Below are positions 7,802 through 15,774 of a stretch of 64,000 bases of DNA, piece by piece. Origin of the DNA: Streptomyces fagopyri (GTDB lineage: Bacteria > Actinomycetota > Actinomycetes > Streptomycetales > Streptomycetaceae); contig NZ_CP045643.1 of assembly GCF_009498275.1 (NCBI RefSeq), positions 1,488,001-1,552,000 on the forward strand. Direction: 5' to 3'. Below the pieces are notes generated by a model. It had not been told where the DNA came from. It saw nothing but the letters and a program-made list of their open reading frames with translations, and did not search any database. The number at the start of each line of letters is the position of its first letter. The first letter of the stretch is position 1. The position numbers and the translations under genes are program-made.

Positions 7802-8545
7802 GGTCCTGACGCCCATGCCGGGCAGAGACGTCAGGAGGCGGAAAAGAGGGAGGGCCTCCAGCAGGGCGGCGATCTCCTGCTCAGCGGCCCGGCGTCGGGT
7901 GTGGGCGGCGGCGAGCTGGGCGGCCAGGCCGGGCACGATCAGCGCGGATTCTTCGGTGCCGGGAACGACGAGGATCTGCTCGGCGAGCGCGTCGAAGATC
8001 TCGGTGGTGAGGTGCTGGGCCTTGCGCGAGCCGTGTGCCCTGAGCAGGGCCTCGCAGCGGGCACGGCCCAGTTTCCTCAGCCTCGCCGGGGAGCCGTGCC
8101 GTCGCAGGAGGGCCTGGATGTAAAGGTAGGCCGGACGCGGGCCGAGCACCCGCTCAAGGGAAGGGTGGATCTGGGAGAGCAGGCCGCGCAGCCGGTTGGC
8201 GGCACGGTTGACCTCGCCGGCCAGGTCGTTGTCGTAGCCGGTGAGCATCGTCAGCTCGGCCAGTACCTCGTCGTCGCGGTCCACCGCGCGCAGGGTGTGC
8301 GGCATGGTCCGGGCGGTCTCGGCGATCACGAACGCGTCGCGGGCGTCGGTCTTGGCCTCGCCCGGGTGCAGGTCGGCGGCCCGCCGCATCGACAGCCCGG
8401 GCAGGTAGGCCACCCGGCAGCCCGCCGCGCGGGCTACGGTCAGGGCAGCGCGCCGATGTTGGCGACCTGGTCCACGATCACCAGGACGGTGCCGAACTTC
8501 GCCACCAGAGCACGCGCGTAAGGCTCTCCGCCGCCACCGTCATCG
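7802..8545 (-). mobile_element. IS110-family transposase remnant
   Basis: On the minus strand the sequence reads ALVAKFGTVLVIVDQ then, after a one-base frameshift near 8445, ARAAGCRVAYLPGLSMRRAA. DLHPGEAKTDARDAFVIAET follows, the DEDD-transposase acidic/HPxxxKTDARDA signature of IS110. The Transposase_20 part LPLFRLLTSLPGMGVRT ends abruptly at about 7802. Both ends of the gene and the insertion-sequence termini are missing. The element is dead, and its 3' break faces the methyltransferase stub. Confidence 0.85.
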
Positions 8546-8592
8546 CGGCATGCGCAAGCGTGGGCCCTCTCCCACCCGAGCAGGGTTCTTAT

Positions 8593-8614
8593 GGACGGCG
8601 CGCGAGCCGGGCCC
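8593..8614 (+). repeat. 22-bp exact repeat, copy 1
   Basis: A 22-bp string starting GGACGGCGCGCGAGCC is repeated exactly, in the same orientation, at 10395-10416. The two copies bracket the sigma-factor and membrane-protein genes. Confidence 0.7.
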
Positions 8615-8848
8615 TGGGGGCATGGGAGGTGTCAGGGACATCGCCCACAAAATCCCGCTGACCACCTGCCTTCGGTCACGCTCCGGACGGCATCCGTGCC
8701 ACGGCCGGCAGCGACGTGGCCGGGGTGCGGAGGGACGGCGACGCGCGGAGGCCGGGCAGAAATTCGCTTTCAACCTTTAGCCTGCGGCGCCGCTCTACAG
8801 AGGGGTGACAGGACACAGCCCGTTGACAGGGCCCAAGAAGGAGAGCAG

Positions 8849-9382
8849 ATGCCGGACAACGGCCGAGGCTCCGAAGCACCGCGGGAATCCCAGGATCCCG
8901 AGAGCTTCGAGGTCTTCGCGCAGGCGAGTCAGAGACGGTTGTACCGGACCGCGTACCTGCTGTGCGGGGACCCGGACACGGCACGGGACCTGACGCAGAC
9001 GACCCTGGCCAAGCTGTTCCAGCACTGGCAGCGGGCGAGCGCCGCCGACCATGTCGAGGCCTACGCCAGGACCGTGCTGACCCGTACCTACCTGGCCGAG
9101 CGGCGGCGCCGGCTGAGAGACCTGCTGGCACACTCACGTCCCGACCCCCGGTCCGCCTCGGACCACTCCGACCTGCGCGTGACGCTGATATCGGCGCTGG
9201 CCGAACTGCCTCCCCGCGCACGGGCCATGGTCGTGCTGCGGTACTGGGAGGACCTGAGTGTCGAGTCCGTCGCCGAGCTGTTGAAGTGCAGCGAGTCCAC
9301 GGTCAAGAGTCAGTGCTCTCGTTCGCTGGCCCGGCTGCGCGCACAGCTGGGCGAAGCCCACACCTACGCCACGGGGAGTTGA
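8849..9382 (+). CDS. ECF RNA polymerase sigma factor, SigE-type
   Basis: ATG 8849 is chosen because AGAAGGAGAGC precedes it. The 177-residue protein has sigma region 2 (FAQASQRRLYRTAYLLCGDP, then ARDLTQTTLAKLFQHWQRAS) and region 4 (ALAELPPRARAMVVLRYWED, LSVESVAELLKCSESTVKSQ, CSRSLARLRA). This is the pattern of the small SigE-family ECF sigma factors of actinomycetes. It ends 9 bp before the membrane-protein gene, the usual sigma/anti-sigma layout. No conserved promoter could be assigned with confidence. Confidence 0.9.
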   Translation: MPDNGRGSEAPRESQDPESFEVFAQASQRRLYRTAYLLCGDPDTARDLTQTTLAKLFQHWQRASAADHVEAYARTVLTRTYLAERRRRLRDLLAHSRPDPRSASDHSDLRVTLISALAELPPRARAMVVLRYWEDLSVESVAELLKCSESTVKSQCSRSLARLRAQLGEAHTYATGS

Positions 9383-9391
9383 GGAACCGCC

Positions 9392-10258
9392 ATGAAGGAC
9401 AACATCAGCGAAGAAGATCGTCACAGCGTCCTGCTGGTCCGGGACGCCATGGAGAGCACGGTGGCACAGCTGCCCGCGGTGCACGACCTGGTGCCCGCCG
9501 CCGTGACGCAGGGCCGGCGGCGCAGAGCGCGGGCCCGTCTCGCCATTGCGGCCGGGAGTGTCTGCGTGGCCGGGGCGGTGGTGGCCGCGTCGTTGGCACT
9601 CGCCGGTGGGCACGATGCCCGTTCGGCCCGTCCCGCGGCGAGCGGGACACCTGTGCCGCACGAGTCGTCAGGCCCGGTCCGGCCGGAGGGCTACCGCTCA
9701 CCGTTCCACGGCATTCCGCCCCTGGAAGACCTGCAGTTGGAGGGACTCACGGCGCGCGAGCGGACGCAGCGCGCGGATTTCCAGCAGAAGGCGGCAAGGG
9801 TCCTTGACGAGCTCTTGCCGGACAGCGTCGGCCTGGTCCGGCCGTCCTACGCCAGTGCGGGGAGCTATCGGGGCGAGACGGCAGACGGCAAAGTCTTCCC
9901 ACTCGTATTCAGCACGTACTACTCACGAAGCGGTCCCGGCCCGGGTCCCTGCCTGAAGTACATCAACAACACGCGAGGCGGCTGCGAGCACGTCACGCTG
10001 TCCAATGGCATTAAGGCAATGGTGGTCCGCCTGACCGACCATCCGGTGGTCCCGCTCATACACACCCAGATCGAGTTCTCCTACCGACACCATCACGTCA
10101 CATTCCGTGTCGAGTCGGACCCGGAAGCCGAGGTCGATTCCCCGGTATCCGGCAGGGAACTCCAGACCATTGTCAGCGACCCACGCTTCCTCGACCTGGT
10201 GCGGGACGCCATCAAGCTCCCGCTGGAAACAAAGAAACCCACCAACAAGGGCAGCTGA
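9392..10258 (+). CDS. single-pass membrane protein, putative anti-sigma partner
   Basis: The 288-residue protein begins MKDNISEEDRHSVLLVRDAM. After a basic stretch (GRRRRARARL, about residues 40-49) it has one membrane segment, AIAAGSVCVAGAVVAASLAL (about 51-70). The remaining ~220 residues would lie outside, with Cys pairs near PCLKYINNTRGGCEH. The N-terminal ~50 cytoplasmic residues could bind the sigma factor, but no zinc-binding anti-sigma motif is visible. Position right after the sigma gene is the main argument for the role. ATG 9392 follows GTTGAGGAACCGCC. Confidence 0.8.
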   Translation: MKDNISEEDRHSVLLVRDAMESTVAQLPAVHDLVPAAVTQGRRRRARARLAIAAGSVCVAGAVVAASLALAGGHDARSARPAASGTPVPHESSGPVRPEGYRSPFHGIPPLEDLQLEGLTARERTQRADFQQKAARVLDELLPDSVGLVRPSYASAGSYRGETADGKVFPLVFSTYYSRSGPGPGPCLKYINNTRGGCEHVTLSNGIKAMVVRLTDHPVVPLIHTQIEFSYRHHHVTFRVESDPEAEVDSPVSGRELQTIVSDPRFLDLVRDAIKLPLETKKPTNKGS

Positions 10259-10394
10259 GAGGCCGTCCGACCGCGAGGAGCCGTCCGACGGGTCGTGCCG
10301 TGGTGAACACGGCGACCGGATGACGGCCTGGCCGGGCCGTGACTCGAAGTCCGATCGCCGGGTTGTACACGCCAGCGCCGGACCACCTCCCGCC

Positions 10395-10416
10395 GGACGG
10401 CGCGCGAGCCGGGCCC
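10395..10416 (+). repeat. 22-bp exact repeat, copy 2
   Basis: Exact direct copy of 8593-8614, lying 137 bp after the end of the membrane-protein gene. Confidence 0.7.
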
Positions 10417-10466
10417 CGGATCCGACCGCCCCGGGGCTCGGCTTACCAAGCTTTGTCGCTCCGGGG

Positions 10467-11756
10467 CTACTTGTCGGGGCGGCCGAAGAGGGCTTTGAAC
10501 AGTCCGGTGGGCTGCCCCGCAGCACGGATGGCGCGGCAGGCCTCGCAGGTGCGTCCGTCCGGCGGCGGCGCGGACTGATCGTTCCGCCCCATTCCGCTGA
10601 GCGGTTCGCCGCAGGTGTCGCAGGCGGGAGGCGGCGGGGGTACGGGTTCCTGCGCGGGCGCGGACCAGTCGGCGGCGGCCGTCCGTTCCGCTCTCTCCTT
10701 CGCTATCCGGGCTTCCAGGGCTATGCGGCGTTCCTCGTCACGGCGGCGCCAGGCTCTGTGGTCCCTGGGGTTGTCCAGGGCGTCGGTGAGGGTTTCCCAG
10801 CGGCGGTGGCCGCAGCGCCACCACACCTCAGCGAGCGGGCCCGACCGCTGGATGCGCTCGAGAGTGGTGAACAGGATCGGGAGGGCGTCGTCGTACTCGT
10901 CGTAGCCGTCCGGCTGTTCGCTGCCGTAGGTGGCAAACCCTTTGTACGTGCCTGTCCGGTGGTCCCGGGTGAGGTCCAGGACGCGGTTCATGCGGTTCTT
11001 CAGCGCCTGCTCCCCCAGTCGGGTGCCGGGGTCGAACACCACGAGAATCGGCGGATATCCCGGCCGGCCGGTCGGCGAATAGTGGGTCTGCCACAGCGGG
11101 ACGCCCTGCACCTGGTGGTGGCCCGCGGGGAGGGTGTGGTCCTTCACCTGCACGCGGAAGAACTCGCGGTAGCGGGCGAACTTCGCCGCCAGGACGTCGG
11201 GCGGCCTCCGTGCACCGGTCGACCTCCACCAGGAGCACCGGCAGGCCGGTCTCCGGGGCCCGCAGGACCGCGTCCGTACGCACCGAGGCCGGGTGCGGCT
11301 CACTCCGGGCAGGGGGTGCACGACCTCCGTCGTCCAGGACGCCACCGACCCGAACCCCGCCGGAACCTGAGGAAGCTCCCGCCCCGCGCCCGCCGACGCC
11401 GCGGCGGCTGCCGTGCTCTCTGCGGGTGCTCCGGGAGCGGGGGCTGGAGTGGTGCGTGCGATGGGCCGGGTGGAGACGGCCTGGGTGCCGGTGAGGGCGA
11501 TGACGGTCTCGTTGACCGCCATCGCGTGCGGGGCACCCGAGCGGGCCGCGCCGCGCGCGTTGCCGCCCATCTCCGCGGCCGGGCGTCCGAGCGCTTCGGC
11601 TGCGGCCGTGATGCCGAGCGTCGTCAGGCCCCAGAGTTTCTGCCCGTCCCGGGCGTGGCCCTCCGACAGGGTCAGTCCGTGCTTGGACAGGTCCAGGCAG
11701 GCATCAAGGCTGCAGAGGGGCGGTGTGGGACGGAGGTCGTTGGGGTTGCTGTAACT
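10467..11756 (-). pseudogene. replication-relaxation family protein, 5'-truncated with two frameshifts
   Basis: The frame is open from the TGA at 11757 to 10467 without a good start. It reads SKHGLTLSEGHARDGQKLWG, then GNARGAARSGAPHAMAVNET, ASWTTEVVHPLPG, and later DVLAAKFARYREFFRVQVKD. It ends with a CDTC...CEAC zinc-ribbon and GLFKALFGRPDK. This matches the replication-relaxation proteins of actinomycete plasmids and integrative elements. Between about 11290 and 11215 the family sequence SVRTDAVLRAPETGLPVLLV runs in another frame. One shift enters it and one leaves it, so the outer frame stays open around a scrambled segment. The winged-helix start is also missing. Confidence 0.75.
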
Positions 11757-12089
11757 TCACTGCTGTACAGCGTGCTTCGCTGCTGCGTTCCGGGCGTGAG
11801 CCTCATGCCTCAGCCGACGCTCATAGTCGGTGATCTGTTGGGCCACGGGCTTGCTGGTCGCGGTTCGGATGAGCCGCCCGTTCTCCCGATCCACCAAGAA
11901 CGGGCCGTTGCCGCCGAGTGTTGGACGCCGGCCAGCGGGACGGCCGATGTCCTGTCGCGCGCACCAGTAGAAGACCCAGCCGAAAGAGACCGTTTCAACC
12001 CTGGAGATCGCATGATCCAGGTTCATCTCTCTCGCGGGCTGTGCGAGCTCCTTCAAAACGAGTCCTCGTGCTTCATCTTCAGTCAGCAT
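11757..12089 (-). CDS. Imm35/YrhB-like immunity-domain protein
   Basis: The 110-residue protein starts MLTEDEARGLVLKELAQPAR. It contains the family core VSFGWVFYWCARQD, LGGNGPFLVDRENGRLIRTA and PVAQQITDYERRLR, as in immunity protein 35 (YrhB) domains. Such proteins are often found alone in Streptomyces and, near toxins, protect against polymorphic toxins. No toxin gene is seen next to it here. Its stop TGA directly precedes, in the same frame, the replication-relaxation remnant, so the two are joined apart from that one stop. Confidence 0.75.
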   Translation of the reverse strand: MLTEDEARGLVLKELAQPAREMNLDHAISRVETVSFGWVFYWCARQDIGRPAGRRPTLGGNGPFLVDRENGRLIRTATSKPVAQQITDYERRLRHEAHARNAAAKHAVQQ

Positions 12090-12426
12090 CTGCCCAGCGT
12101 CTCAGAGCGAGCGTCGCGGGTACGCCTCCTCGTCCCGAAGGAACTTGGGTGAGTACTCGACCAGGGCCCGGTGTGCCCTTCACGTGCTGAGGCGCGGGGC
12201 CGCGGCCATCGCTACGGCCCCGCGCTGACACAGAGTTTGAGATCCGGCCTCATCCTTATCAGGTCGATGGAGAGCAGTCGTCGACACGGGTCGGGCCGGG
12301 CATGGCTTCGGTTGGCTGGGCGCGGAAGTTCGGCGTTGTCCGTCGCCGTTCGCGCTCGTTGGTGTCAGTCGCTGGTGTCGGAAATCCGGGCACTCTTGAC
12401 AAGCGCAGCCGGGGCACGATTGCGTT
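12090..12426. other. no gene seen
   Basis: About 340 bp upstream of the Imm35-like gene and past the end of a small membrane-protein gene. No frame here has a good start or recognisable sequence. It should hold the Imm35 promoter and a terminator, but none is clear. Confidence 0.4.
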
Positions 12427-12693
12427 CTAGCCTCGTGTCAGTGAGGCGCCGGCTGCCATGATTCCGATCAGGCCTGCAACGGCAAGCACAGTGGCTACCA
12501 CTCGCAGACGACCGAAGTTCTGCGCACGGGCCTGCTGTACGGGATTTCCCTGAAGTCTGGACACGATCACTTCGCGAAACCAGTCGGACCCCTTCTTCGA
12601 GGCGAATGCCGACCCCATGACCAGTGCGCCCACCCCCCAGGTCAGTAGGAACACCTGGCCGCCGTGGGTGGCTTGCGCGCTGATCTGCACCAT
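12427..12693 (-). CDS. small two-TM membrane protein
   Basis: ATG 12693 (MVQISAQATHGGQVFLLTWG) is preferred because AGGA lies 8 nt upstream; in-frame starts at 12702 and 12729 are possible. The 88 residues contain two hydrophobic segments, VFLLTWGVGALVMGSAFA and VVATVLAVAGLIGIMAAGAS. A cytoplasmic loop with GSDWFREVIVSRLQGNPVQQ joins them. The function is unknown. It is divergent from another small membrane-protein gene that starts 93 bp away, so the two may share a promoter region. Confidence 0.65.
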   Translation of the reverse strand: MVQISAQATHGGQVFLLTWGVGALVMGSAFASKKGSDWFREVIVSRLQGNPVQQARAQNFGRLRVVATVLAVAGLIGIMAAGASLTRG

Positions 12694-12786
12694 GACGCGC
12701 ATCCTGGTGGGTTGCCCGGAGCGCGTCAACTGGCGCCACCTGCGACAATGCCGCGGCAGTGATGATACTGGTGAGGTGGGAACGGT

Positions 12787-13017
12787 TTGATTCTCCAGGG
12801 GGTGCTCGCTCTGATCGCGGGCTGCGCTTTCATCGTGGTGGCCTGCGGCTGTCGCAGCGTGGACATTTGGGTGTGGGACTGGGCAGACGTGACCTTTTCG
12901 TCACGTTACAGGACGCGATGGGGGACGCCCTGGACGAGCCTTGAACGCATGAGGCTGCAGTTCGGATTCCTGGGAGTCGGGTTGGTGATCGTGGGATTGG
13001 TGGCAGTGACGCGCTGA
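12787..13017 (+). CDS. small two-TM membrane protein
   Basis: A TTG start at 12787 is preceded by GAGGTGGGA. The 76-residue product has a first membrane segment, LQGVLALIAGCAFIVVACGC, and a second near the end, FGFLGVGLVIVGLVAV. The loop between contains RTRWGTPWTSLERMR. The topology mirrors the divergent neighbour at 12427-12693. No family is recognised; it could be a small stress or toxin-like membrane peptide. Confidence 0.6.
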   Translation: MILQGVLALIAGCAFIVVACGCRSVDIWVWDWADVTFSSRYRTRWGTPWTSLERMRLQFGFLGVGLVIVGLVAVTR

Positions 13018-13114
13018 GAGCGCAGTAGCAAGAGAACCTCTGCGTTTCACCGCGCGTCAGGCATACCGCCGCCTGCTTGCCGCGCAGGCCGATTCCGAGC
13101 TTCTTGCACACCGC

Positions 13115-13740
13115 TTCATCTGCAGAACCGGCTCCAGCGCCGCGGTGCCACAGCCGCCCGCGCCACCGATGAGTGGCCGGCATACTTCATCGCGTTCGAC
13201 CTGCTCCGCCTGCCCGGGACAGACACCACCGGCTGGCCCTACCGGCGCCGCCGGGCCGCACTCGAGTCGATGTTCGCCGCCCGCCGACTGGCCGCATCGT
13301 GGACGCTGCCCCCGTCGACCACCAACCCCGACACCGTGCGCGAATGGCTGACCTGGACCTCAGCGGGCTTCGAAGGCGTCGTCTTCAAAAGACTCGATGC
13401 CCCCTACCGGCCCGCGGAGACAGGCTGGTTGAAGTACATGGTCCGCGAGTCCACCGAAGCCGTCGTCGGCGCCGTCACCGGTCCCCCAGCCACTCCCCGC
13501 AGCCTCCCGCTCGGCAGATACGACGACCACGGACAACTCCAGTACATCGTCCGCACCACCACCCTCCCCCGCACCGCCGGCGCCGCAGTCTCCGAACACC
13601 TCACCGCAGCACAGCGCGAACACCCTTGGACGGGCTGGTCGTTCACCTCCGGCTGGGGTAGACGCGAAACCCTCAACGTCACCCTCGTCGAACCCGACCT
13701 GATCGTAGAAGTAGGCACCGACATCGCCCACTCGGAGCCG
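13115..13740 (+). pseudogene. ATP-dependent DNA ligase, internal/C-terminal fragment
   Basis: The frame reads ATDEWPAYFIAFDLLRLPGT, then WPYRRRRAALESMFAARRLA, GFEGVVFKRLDAPYRP, GWLKYMVRESTEAVVGAVTG, and in the OB-fold HPWTGWSFTSGW and RETLNVTLVEPDLIVEVGTD. These match LigD-type ligases from motif III onward. The nucleotidyl-lysine motif KxDG lies upstream in the family and is absent; the reading frame breaks at about 13115. Homology also stops at about 13740, before the usual C-terminus. It cannot be a working ligase. Confidence 0.8.
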
Positions 13741-13894
13741 GCCGTGGTGCCAGGACACTGCGCAGTCCCGGCACGTTGCGCAGCGACACTGCGCACCAGC
13801 GGCGCCGGCCGACGCCCCGCACGCGCGGCGCCCTGGTTCCGGACATGCCCCCGGTACGCGCTCGTGCGTGATCCGGCGCAACCGGTCTGACAGC

Positions 13895-14389
13895 ATGGCG
13901 ACCATGGAGCGTGTCGTCATCCTCGGCCGTGGCGGCTCAGGGAAGTCAACCCTGGCAGCCACCCTCGGCAACGCCACCGGTCTTCCCGTCATCGAACTCG
14001 ACAAGCACTTCTGGGGACCAGGCCTTGAAGCGACTCCACCCGAGAAGTGGGCCAACCTCCAACGCGAGCTCGCACAAGCGGACCAGTGGATCATGGACGG
14101 CGATCTCGGCCCCTACGACGTCCTCGACGTCCGCCTCCGCCGAGCAGACACCGTCATCCTGCTCGACTACTCCTTCTGGCCTTGTGCCTGGCGAGCCGTG
14201 CGCCGCTCCCGGGAGCGGCTCGACTTCTGGCTGTGGTTGTGGACATGGCGGCATCGGAGTCGGCCGCTACTCCTGAAAGCGGTCACAGATCAGGCTGGTG
14301 ACGCGACCCTGCACGTGCTCCGGAACCCGGGCGCAACAGCCGCCTTCATCACCCAGATCAAGGCGCGCCAGGAGCCGAACAGGTCATGA
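13895..14389 (+). CDS. P-loop kinase, topology-modulation (FlaR)-like
   Basis: The 164-residue protein starts MATMERVVILGRGGSGKSTL (ATG 13904 is an alternative). It carries the Walker A motif GRGGSGKST near residues 11-19, then GLPVIELDKHFWGPG, as in the adenylate-kinase-related proteins once called DNA topology modulation protein FlaR. DTVILLDYSFWPCAWRAVRR is the typical switch region, and RSRERLDFWLWLW follows. The substrate is unknown. It starts about 150 bp after the ligase remnant and ends just before copy 2 of the dispersed repeat. Confidence 0.8.
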   Translation: MATMERVVILGRGGSGKSTLAATLGNATGLPVIELDKHFWGPGLEATPPEKWANLQRELAQADQWIMDGDLGPYDVLDVRLRRADTVILLDYSFWPCAWRAVRRSRERLDFWLWLWTWRHRSRPLLLKAVTDQAGDATLHVLRNPGATAAFITQIKARQEPNRS

Positions 14390-14411
14390 CCATCCACAGC
14401 TTTTGACAATT

Positions 14412-14753
14412 GCCCGGAAGACCGCGAACGGGTGCACCGCGACCCCCAGCCTCACGCAGCCGCAGGAACGGACCGCTGCCGAACAGTTCCGGGCTGATCA
14501 GCGAAACAGGACGCATCACACGCTCCTGGCACCTGCAGAAACGGCAGTCCGATGACATGGGTCCGGCGCCAGCCACCAGGAAGCCCCTCATACCGGTGGC
14601 CACTGCCGGCCGGACTTCGAGGATGCGCGGCGTGTCTGCCCGCAACGGCTGTCGTTGAACCGGCACCGCACACGGGTCCCCTACAGCCCGTGGACGGGGG
14701 CGAGGGCCCGGGCTGCACTCTGGCTTCGGGCCCTCGACTCGCCCCAGGCCGCT
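14412..14753. repeat. dispersed 341-bp repeat, copy 2
   Basis: Same orientation as copy 1 at 3134-3474. It keeps the 9-bp stem GAGGGCCCG...CGGGCCCTC at 14702-14735 with a 16-nt loop of different sequence. The stem is unchanged while the loop varies, which suggests selection on the hairpin. Confidence 0.85.
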
Positions 14754-14916
14754 CGGAGCTGTCTCTTTGGTGTTCGTCAACGGGACGGTGCCGATCAGGA
14801 GCCGGACATGACCCGTCCGCCCGATGAGGTCCGCTCACTGCATGCTTCCCTCACAAGGCTGCTTGCACCGCCTCTATGATCGACCGGCCGCAGAACGACG
14901 ACAGGTGGAGGGCGTG

Positions 14917-15462
14917 ATGCCTGGTCGGGTGACCGCAGTGAGCCGTAACGAGGGGTACTCGTTCAGCAAGCCCAATCGCGATTCCATCAGGCTGCTCACG
15001 GGGCTCGGAGTGGAAGGAGACGTTCACGCGGGTGAGACGATCCGCCACCAGTTCCGCATGACCTACGAGCCGAACCTGCCCAACCTGCGCCAGGTCCACC
15101 TGATGCACGAGGAACTCTTCGACGAACTCGCACTCAAGGGCTATAGGGTCTCTGCGGGTCAGCTCGGCGAAAACATCACCACGCGCGGGATGGACCTGTT
15201 GGGCCTGCCTACCGGCGCCCTGCTCCATCTCGGGGAGCAGGCGGTACTTGAGGTGACCGGACTGCGCAACCCATGCTCGAAGATCAACGACTTCCGCAAG
15301 GGGCTGCTCGGCGAGGTCTTCGCCATGGACCCCTTGTCCGGCGAGTTCACGTTCAAGTGCGGCGTCATGGCTGTGGTCCGCCGTGGAGGGACCGTCCGCC
15401 CCGACGATTCCATCCAGGTCGAGCCCCCGCCACCCCCTCACCGCCCGCTGGAACGGGTCTAG
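14917..15462 (+). CDS. MOSC-domain protein
   Basis: The start at ATG 14917 (MPGRVTAVSRNEGYSFSKPN) has GGTGGAGGGCGTG just upstream. The 181-residue protein shows the MOSC pattern: GVEGDVHAGETIRHQ, LRQVHLMHEELFDELALKGY, SAGQLGENITTRGMDLLGLP, and the sulfur-carrying Cys region VTGLRNPCSKINDF with Cys near residue 125. MOSC domains bind the molybdenum cofactor or transfer sulfur. Stand-alone versions like YiiM reduce N-hydroxylated compounds. It is monocistronic between the dispersed repeat and an IS5-type remnant. Confidence 0.85.
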   Translation: MPGRVTAVSRNEGYSFSKPNRDSIRLLTGLGVEGDVHAGETIRHQFRMTYEPNLPNLRQVHLMHEELFDELALKGYRVSAGQLGENITTRGMDLLGLPTGALLHLGEQAVLEVTGLRNPCSKINDFRKGLLGEVFAMDPLSGEFTFKCGVMAVVRRGGTVRPDDSIQVEPPPPPHRPLERV

Positions 15463-15477
15463 GTTCTTGTTCCGTGG

Positions 15478-15549
15478 TCATCGGTGTGCCCAGATGAGGA
15501 TGGCGGCGCGGTGGAGTGCGTCCTGGTAGGCGATGGCGAGCTTGTCCGT
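15478..15549 (-). mobile_element. IS5-type transposase, C-terminal scrap
   Basis: The last 23 codons of a minus-strand frame read TDKLAIAYQDALHRAAILIW then AHR and stop. This closely resembles the C-terminus of IS5-group DDE transposases (DKLAIAYQ...AAILIW). Nothing upstream continues it. It is a short remnant beyond the MOSC gene. Confidence 0.5.
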
Positions 15550-15713
15550 TCACATGACCAGGCCGCCACAACAGCCACCTGGTCACCCCATGACAGCGGA
15601 CCTGCCCGCAACTACCCCCATAACCAGGCACCGAGCATCCCATCCTGCTGACACCCACCCAATGCCGCCAACGCGCCCACTCACACCGGTGGGGCAGTAG
15701 TGAGCGGTTAGGG

Positions 15714-15747
15714 TGATGGGCCCCTGCCCTGTGGCAGGGGCCCATCA
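15714..15747. terminator. 15-bp perfect hairpin
   Basis: Arms 15714-15728 and 15733-15747 are perfectly complementary with the loop CTGT, followed by TCTTTCC. It ends 27 bp before the next gene, so it may insulate that gene or act as a leader hairpin. Confidence 0.8.
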
Positions 15748-15774
15748 CGTGGTCTTTCCTTGGGAGTTCGAGGC

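Noticed and set aside
10107..12152. Very long plus-strand frame across the replication-relaxation and Imm35 area
   Set aside because: Antisense to recognisable proteins; its own sequence is Arg/Gly/Pro-rich with no domain. Typical high-GC shadow.
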